In this document: piece after piece, positions 59,757 through 64,000 of the stretch
How positions within the stretch are numbered: the stretch's first letter is position 1
How the letters are laid out: every line of letters begins with the position of its first letter
Assembly: GCA_934486615.1 (NCBI GenBank)
Contig: CAKSQO010000003.1
Location: 62,001-126,000 of the forward strand
DNA from: an uncultured Eubacteriales bacterium
GTDB lineage: Bacteria; Bacillota; Clostridia; Oscillospirales; Acutalibacteraceae
Length of the DNA: 64,000 bases
Direction: 5' to 3'
Position numbers and translations under genes: made by a program
Notes under the pieces: generated by a model
The model's database searches: none
What the model was told of the DNA's origin: nothing
What the model saw: only the letters and a program-made list of their open reading frames with translations

Positions 59757-60314
59757 ATGATTTCAGCAGGAGATTTCCGCAACGGCGTTACCTTCGAGAT
59801 GGACGGCAACGTCTACCAGATTATCGAGTTCCAGCACGTTAAGCCCGGCAAGGGCGCGGCTTTCGTCCGCACCAAGATCCGCAACGTCATCGCGGGCAGC
59901 GTGGTTGAAAAGACCTTCAACCCCAACGACAAGTATCCGACCGCCTTTGTTGAGCGCAAGGAAATGGAGTATTCCTACTCCGACGGCGGCCTCTACTATT
60001 TCATGGATCAGGAGACCTACGAGCTCGTTCCGATCAACGAGTCCGAGCTGGACGACAACTTCAAGTTCGTCAAGGAGAATATGATCTGCAAGGTCCTGTC
60101 CTACAAGGGCAAGGTGTTCGGCGTTGAGCCTCCGACATTCGTTGAGCTTCAGGTCACCGAGACCGAGCCCGGCGTCAAGGGCGACACTGCCACCAACGCG
60201 ACCAAGCCTGCTACGCTCGAGACCGGTGCCGAGATTCGCGTTCCGCTCTTCATCAACGAGGGCGATATGATCCGTATCGACACCCGCACGGGCGAGTATA
60301 TGGAGCGCGCATAA
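59757..60314 (+). CDS. efp: elongation factor P
   Basis: A 185-residue factor that rescues ribosomes stalled at polyproline. The KOW-like domain I begins MISAGDFRNGVTFEMDGN, and the loop tip PGKG places Lys32 toward the peptidyl centre. Two OB domains follow, with GEYMERA at the end. The modification enzymes EpmA/B or EarP are not seen; Clostridia EF-P usually carries an unmodified or differently modified Lys. The ATG at 59757 is chosen by family length and an ATGGAG ribosome site. The longer in-frame start has none. Confidence 0.97.
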   Translation: MISAGDFRNGVTFEMDGNVYQIIEFQHVKPGKGAAFVRTKIRNVIAGSVVEKTFNPNDKYPTAFVERKEMEYSYSDGGLYYFMDQETYELVPINESELDDNFKFVKENMICKVLSYKGKVFGVEPPTFVELQVTETEPGVKGDTATNATKPATLETGAEIRVPLFINEGDMIRIDTRTGEYMERA

Positions 60315-60428
60315 GCTGAGCTTTAAGCGCTTTCACCGCTGCGCCGCGCCGCTTAAATCGGCGCGCGGCAGCTTAAACGGAGCGGCTTTCAGCCGCTTCA
60401 ACCGACATTTTATTAAGGAGGAAAAAAT

Positions 60429-60842
60429 ATGCTGCTTACCGAAAAAGCTTCTTACATCAAGGGTCTGGCCGAGGGCATGGAGCTTGACGCCAATGACAAG
60501 ACCACCAAGCTCATCAACGCTCTTATCGACATCATCGACGATATGGCTCTGACCGTTTCCGACCTCGAGGACGAGTGCGCTGCCCTGACCGAGCAGCTCG
60601 ACGCTGTTGACGAGGATCTTGCCGACCTCGAGGAGGACTTCTACGAGGATTACGACGATGACGATGACGACGAGTACTACGATGACGACGAGGAGTTCTT
60701 TGAGGTCACCTGCCCCGAGTGCGGCGAGAAGATAACTCTCGACGAGGAAATGCTCGAGGAGGGCGAGATCGAGTGCCCCGCGTGCAAGACTCCGCTCCAG
60801 TTTGAGTTTGACGAGGACGAAGAGGGCTCCGACGAGGAGTAA
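60429..60842 (+). CDS. CD1247-type acidic zinc-ribbon protein
   Basis: A 137-residue protein of a Clostridia family named after CD1247. Residues ~1-60 are helical (MLLTEKASYIKGLAEGMELD). They are followed by an extreme Asp/Glu/Tyr tract (about 65-90), a zinc ribbon with CPECGEK and CPACKTP (two CxxC), and an acidic end. Function unknown; the acidic tract and ribbon suggest interaction with a basic partner such as rRNA-bound proteins. It follows efp after 114 bases that contain a GC-rich hairpin (60338-60372). A ribosome site AAGGAGG is present. Confidence 0.85.
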   Translation: MLLTEKASYIKGLAEGMELDANDKTTKLINALIDIIDDMALTVSDLEDECAALTEQLDAVDEDLADLEEDFYEDYDDDDDDEYYDDDEEFFEVTCPECGEKITLDEEMLEEGEIECPACKTPLQFEFDEDEEGSDEE

Positions 60843-60869
60843 TCCGCGCCGTCAACATTTTCAGAGTAT

Positions 60870-60900
60870 AAGCACCGGTCGGTCATTCCTCCGGTGCTTT
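60870..60900 (+). terminator. intrinsic terminator of the efp operon
   Basis: Perfect 9-bp stem AAGCACCGG / CCGGTGCTT with a 12-base loop and a short T-run. Confidence 0.7.
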
Positions 60901-61066
60901 GTCTTGCCCGCGTATCGGCGCTTTGGCGCTGAAGGACAGCGGGCGGAATAAAGGCTGCTCAGGCTGTGGCTGTCAGGCTGTGCTCTAAGCGGCTGAAACT
61001 ATGTCGGCGGCGCGCCGCGGTCGGCAGACCGAGTGCTTATGCCCGCTGCCTAAAAGGAGAAAAATT

Positions 61067-62437
61067 ATGAAATATGATGTTATAATCGTCGGCGCAGGCC
61101 CCGGCGGAATTTTCACCGCCTACGAGCTGGCAAAGCTCGCACCCGAAATGCGAATTGCGGTCTTTGAGTGCGGCAACCCGCTCGAGAAGCGCCGCTGCCC
61201 CATCGACGGCGACAGGATAAAGTCCTGCGTCAAGTGCAAAAGCTGCGCCATCATGAACGGCTTCGGCGGCGCGGGAGCGTTCTCCGACGGCAAGTATAAC
61301 ATCACCAACCAGTTCGGCGGCACGCTGCACGAGTTCATCGGCAAGGACAAGGCGCTCGAGCTTATGCGCTACGTCGACGAGATAAATATGGCCAACGGCG
61401 GCGAGGGCACAAAGCTCTATTCCACCGCCAACTCCGCCATAAAGAAGCTCTGCCTGCAGAACAAGCTGCACCTGCTCGAGGCCTCCGTGCGCCATCTCGG
61501 CACCGACAAGAACTACGTCGTGCTGCAGAATCTGTACGATATGCTCAAGGACCGGGTCGACTTCGTGTTCAACACCCACGTCGACGTTATCGAAAAGCTC
61601 GACGACGGCTACCGCGTAACCGCGGGTCAGGCCGTGCACGAGTGCAGGTATTGCGTTGTGTCCGTCGGCCGCAGCGGCAGCAAGTGGATCGAGGGCGTGT
61701 GCAAGCAGCTCGGCATTGAGACGATGTCCAACCGCGTTGACATCGGCGTGCGTGTTGAGCTTCCCGCCGAGGTGTTTTCGCACCTGACCGACGAGCTGTA
61801 CGAGTCCAAGATAGTCTACCGCACCGAGAAGTACGACGACCTCGTGCGCACGTTCTGCATGAACCCCTACGGCGCTGTTGTTACCGAGAACACCAACGGC
61901 ATCGTGACCGTCAACGGCCACAGCTATGAGGATCCCTCGAAGCACACCGAAAACACAAACTTTGCCCTGCTTGTCGCAAAGCATTTCTCGCACCCGTTCA
62001 ACGACTCGACCGCCTACGCCGAGAGCATCGCCAAGCTGTCGAATATGCTCGGCGGCGGAGTTATGGTGCAGCGCTTCGGCGACCTTATCCGTGGCCAGAG
62101 AAGCAATCCGAGCCGCATCGCCGAGGGCTTCGTCACTCCGACGCTGTCTGCGACCCCGGGCGATCTGAGTCTTGTTATGCCCAAACGCATACTCGACGGA
62201 ATAATCGAGATGATCTACGCGCTTGATAAGATCGCGCCTGGCACGGCGAACGACGATACGCTGCTTTACGGCGTCGAGGTCAAGTTCTATAATATGGAGG
62301 TCAGGATCGATGAGAACCTCGAGACCTGCCACAAGGGACTGTTTATCATCGGCGACGGCAGCGGAGTAACGCACTCGCTGTCCCACGCCTCCGCCAGCGG
62401 CGTCCACGTTGCCCGCAACATCGCCGCAAGGAAGTAA
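61067..62437 (+). CDS. FAD-dependent oxidoreductase (NAD(P)/FAD family)
   Basis: A 456-residue flavoprotein. The N-terminal dinucleotide-binding site is DVIIVGAGPGGIFTAYELA. A Cys-rich segment CPIDGDRIKSCVKCKSCAIM follows, then GFGGAGAFSDGKYNI. The C-terminal FAD site is GLFIIGDGSGVTHSLSHASA. It matches an uncharacterised Clostridia group once annotated as FAD-dependent dehydrogenase. The reaction is unknown; the four clustered Cys could bind a metal or be redox-active. The start is ATG 61067 behind AAAAGGAGA, not the earlier in-frame ATG at 61001. Confidence 0.9.
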   Translation: MKYDVIIVGAGPGGIFTAYELAKLAPEMRIAVFECGNPLEKRRCPIDGDRIKSCVKCKSCAIMNGFGGAGAFSDGKYNITNQFGGTLHEFIGKDKALELMRYVDEINMANGGEGTKLYSTANSAIKKLCLQNKLHLLEASVRHLGTDKNYVVLQNLYDMLKDRVDFVFNTHVDVIEKLDDGYRVTAGQAVHECRYCVVSVGRSGSKWIEGVCKQLGIETMSNRVDIGVRVELPAEVFSHLTDELYESKIVYRTEKYDDLVRTFCMNPYGAVVTENTNGIVTVNGHSYEDPSKHTENTNFALLVAKHFSHPFNDSTAYAESIAKLSNMLGGGVMVQRFGDLIRGQRSNPSRIAEGFVTPTLSATPGDLSLVMPKRILDGIIEMIYALDKIAPGTANDDTLLYGVEVKFYNMEVRIDENLETCHKGLFIIGDGSGVTHSLSHASASGVHVARNIAARK

Positions 62438-62533
62438 GCCGGGCGACAGGTGAGCTGCGCAAGAGCTTATGCCAAAGCGCACATCGGACGATAAATGATA
62501 AAATAAAGCTTTCCTTTTTGCGTAAAACTAAAA

Positions 62534-62566
62534 TGCACCCCAAAAGTGTCTAACTTTTGGGGTGCA
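62534..62566. repeat. 13-bp inverted repeat resembling an IS end
   Basis: TGCACCCCAAAAG (62534-62546) and its complement (62554-62566) with a 7-base loop. Read on minus it begins TGCACCCCAAAAGTTAGACA, which resembles terminal repeats of IS3-family elements of Firmicutes. On minus it is followed by TTTTAG. It could be a relic IS end or a terminator of the FAD gene. Confidence 0.55.
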
Positions 62567-62620
62567 CTTCATTCAAGGAGAGTTTTTTCGTGCTTCCGCT
62601 GTTACTTCAAAAAAGCGCTA

Positions 62621-62656
62621 TTGACAGCTGTAATACTTCGTGATATGATGTATTAC
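62621..62656 (+). promoter_or_regulatory. promoter with overlapping operator of the padR operon
   Basis: TTGACA (62621-62626), 17 bases, TATGAT (62644-62649). An inverted repeat GTAATAC (62630-62636) / GTATTAC (62650-62656) brackets the -10 box; its half-site centres are 20 bases apart, two turns of DNA. A PadR dimer bound here would block RNA polymerase. Binding by the PadR encoded next is inferred. Confidence 0.7.
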
Positions 62657-62673
62657 GCAACGGGAGGTATTCT

Positions 62674-62994
62674 ATGGACATTCAGTTGAAGCGCGGCATG
62701 CTGGACGTGTGCGTTCTGGCCGCAATTAAGGACGAGGACTCCTACGGCTACAAAATCATCAAAGATATGAAACCGTACATCGAGCTTTCGGAGTCTACGC
62801 TTTATACGATTTTGAAGCGGCTGGAGGGCGCAAATATGCTGACAGTCCGCACTGCGGAGCACGGCGGCAGGCTGCGAAAATACTATCACATAACCGCCGC
62901 AGGGATTAAGCGCATCGAGGATTTTAAGGACGAATGGAAAGAAATTATGTCCATTTACAGGTTTGTGACCAAGGAGGACAATTCAGATGACTAA
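62674..62994 (+). CDS. PadR family transcriptional regulator
   Basis: A 106-residue winged-helix regulator of the short (PadR-s2) type. Start MDIQLKRGMLDVCVLAAIKD, recognition helix in ELSESTLYTILKRLEGANM and wing AEHGGRLRKYYHITAAGIKR. It overlaps the DUF1700 gene by eight bases and so belongs to the three-gene envelope operon. An inverted repeat over its own promoter suggests autorepression. GGGAGG ribosome site. Confidence 0.93.
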   Translation: MDIQLKRGMLDVCVLAAIKDEDSYGYKIIKDMKPYIELSESTLYTILKRLEGANMLTVRTAEHGGRLRKYYHITAAGIKRIEDFKDEWKEIMSIYRFVTKEDNSDD

Positions 62995-63589
62995 AAATGA
63001 ATTTCTTGAGCAGCTGCGAAGGGGGCTGTCGGGCTTGCCGATGGAGGACATCGACGAGCGGCTGAATTTCTACAGCGAAATGATTGACGACCGCATTGAA
63101 GAGGGGCTATCGGAGGCCGAGGCCGTGAGCGCCGTCGGCTCGGTGAGCGACATTGTGTCGCAGATACTGCGCGAAACGCCGCTGACAAAGCTCGTCAAGG
63201 AGAAGGTCAAGCCCGCCAAACCGCTGAAATGGTGGGCGATTGTGCTGATCGTCCTCGGCTCGCCGATATGGCTTTCGCTGCTGATTGCCGCGGCGGTTAT
63301 TGTTCTTGCGGTCTACGTCGTGCTATGGTCGCTCGACGTTTCGCTGTGGGCGGTCGATGCGTCGCTTGCGCTCGGAGCGCTCGGGGGAGTGCTCTCGCTG
63401 CCGATATTCGCCGCACAGGGGCACGCTTTCACTGGAATCGCGATGCTCGGCGGCGGGCTTTTCTGCGCGGGGCTGGCGATATTCCTGTTCTTCGGGTGCA
63501 TGGCCGCAACAAAGGGCGCTGCGTGGATGACGAAGAAAATCGTGCTCGGAATTAAGGCAATGTTCGTCGGAAAGGGGACAGAAAAATGA
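62987..63589 (+). CDS. HAAS/DUF1700 domain membrane protein
   Basis: A 200-residue protein. The N-terminal HAAS domain (about 1-60, MTKNEFLEQLRRGLSGLPME ... YSEMIDDRIEEGLSEAEAV) is a helical module that partners PadR regulators. It is followed by about four membrane helices (from residue 80, WWAIVLIVLGSPIWLSLLIA). The protein is thought to transmit an envelope signal to PadR. It starts eight bases before the padR stop and ends overlapping the DUF4097 start (ATGA), so all three are coupled. Confidence 0.92.
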   Translation: MTKNEFLEQLRRGLSGLPMEDIDERLNFYSEMIDDRIEEGLSEAEAVSAVGSVSDIVSQILRETPLTKLVKEKVKPAKPLKWWAIVLIVLGSPIWLSLLIAAAVIVLAVYVVLWSLDVSLWAVDASLALGALGGVLSLPIFAAQGHAFTGIAMLGGGLFCAGLAIFLFFGCMAATKGAAWMTKKIVLGIKAMFVGKGTEK

Positions 63590-64000
63590 GTAAAACCGCC
63601 AAGATTTGGCTTATCGTCGCCGCAGTGCTGACGGCGCTCGGGCTGTTGATTTTCGTGGGCGCGGTGGCCGCCTGCGGCATGGACTTTGCAAAGCTCGGCA
63701 CGGTCGCCTACACGACCGAAACTTACGAGGTAAGCGGCGGCTTTGATAAAATTTCGATAGACGTGAGCACCACCGAGGTGGAGCTGAAGCTCGCCGACGA
63801 CGGCAGGTGCGAGGCCGTCTGCTACGAGTCTGACAAGGTGCGCCACTCCGCGCGGGTGGAGAGCGGCACGCTCGTCATCGACACCGTCGACACGCGCAAG
63901 TGGTGGGAGTACCTCACCGTCTCGTTCGACACGCCGAAGATGACGCTGTACCTGCCCGAGAGCGACTACGGCGCGCTGAAAATCGAGACCGACACGGGCG
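63586..64000 (+). CDS. DUF4097 family beta-strand repeat protein, N-terminal part
   Basis: Truncated by the window end; 138 residues are visible. It has an N-terminal membrane helix (about 6-28, IWLIVAAVLTALGLLIFVGA) and then a DUF4097/adhesin-like beta-solenoid (GGFDKISIDVSTTEVELKLA ... MTLYLPESDYGALKIETDTG). In PadR-HAAS operons this type of protein is the extracytoplasmic component and may sense envelope damage or small molecules. Coupled to the previous gene by an ATGA overlap. Confidence 0.9.
   Translation, partial: MSKTAKIWLIVAAVLTALGLLIFVGAVAACGMDFAKLGTVAYTTETYEVSGGFDKISIDVSTTEVELKLADDGRCEAVCYESDKVRHSARVESGTLVIDTVDTRKWWEYLTVSFDTPKMTLYLPESDYGALKIETDTG

Noticed and set aside
61037..62482. 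481-codon open frame antisense to the FAD oxidoreductase
   Set aside because: The plus frame has clear FAD motifs and a ribosome site. The minus frame has neither.

Overview
The window reads as chromosome from a GC-rich (roughly 58-60% by eye) Gram-positive bacterium of the class Clostridia, most likely in or near the Oscillospiraceae/Ruminococcaceae. Supporting marks are spoIIID (endospore formation) with a SigE-type promoter, a T-box leader on alaS, a transketolase split into two genes, the monoderm division set SepF/YlmH/DivIVA, and Clostridia-typical families (DUF4364, DUF4093 toprim protein, CD1247-type zinc-ribbon protein, YqeG, PduL). Most genes are dense, short-spaced or overlapping operons, and non-ATG starts (TTG, GTG, possibly one ACG) are common.

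Layout. 1-5385: a partial GH20 hexosaminidase gene (minus) diverges from the str operon rpsL-rpsG-fusA and tuf. 5386-8713: a gene-free stretch, then an NptA/PhoU-type Na/Pi transporter and a DUF4364 protein (minus), and tRNA-Thr(GGT) with its own promoter and terminator. 9170-30642: long plus-strand housekeeping blocks: gph-miaB-ylbF-mutS-mutL-miaA, then an HlyD-like protein, the yggS-sepF-ylmH-divIVA division cluster, ileS-lspA-rluD-HAD, the split transketolase and the CCA-adding enzyme. 30643-32117: an accessory island of about 1.5 kb with a 38-residue Asn/Gln/Lys peptide, the 3' relic of an SGNH hydrolase and interspersed repeats.

32118-42126: mainly minus strand: yitT, spoIIID, secA, a family 4 uracil-DNA glycosylase, and a rodA-mtaB-DMT transporter operon, with a HAD phosphatase and pduL on plus. 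42259-48788: tsaE-tsaB, upp-WYL regulator-GNAT, and a TetR regulator followed by a collagen-like lipoprotein. A 276-bp MITE-like element lies between the lipoprotein stop codon and its terminator. 48863-62437: a class B penicillin-binding protein, T-box-alaS-HIT-phosphoribosyltransferase-comEC-holA-toprim protein, rpsU-yqeG-aroQ, efp-CD1247-type protein and an FAD-dependent oxidoreductase. 62621-64000: a PadR-HAAS/DUF1700-DUF4097 envelope-signalling operon, cut by the window end.

The window is mostly core translation, repair, division and envelope machinery. No CRISPR array, prophage, conjugative module or intact transposase was seen. The less ordinary parts are the collagen-like lipoprotein with a perfect 135-bp tandem duplication, the MITE and a solitary copy of its end, the Asn/Gln-rich peptide with a possible forespore promoter, the HlyD-like protein in the division cluster, a ComEC without visible nuclease motifs, a PBP with KTA in place of KTG, and a likely ACG start for yqeG.
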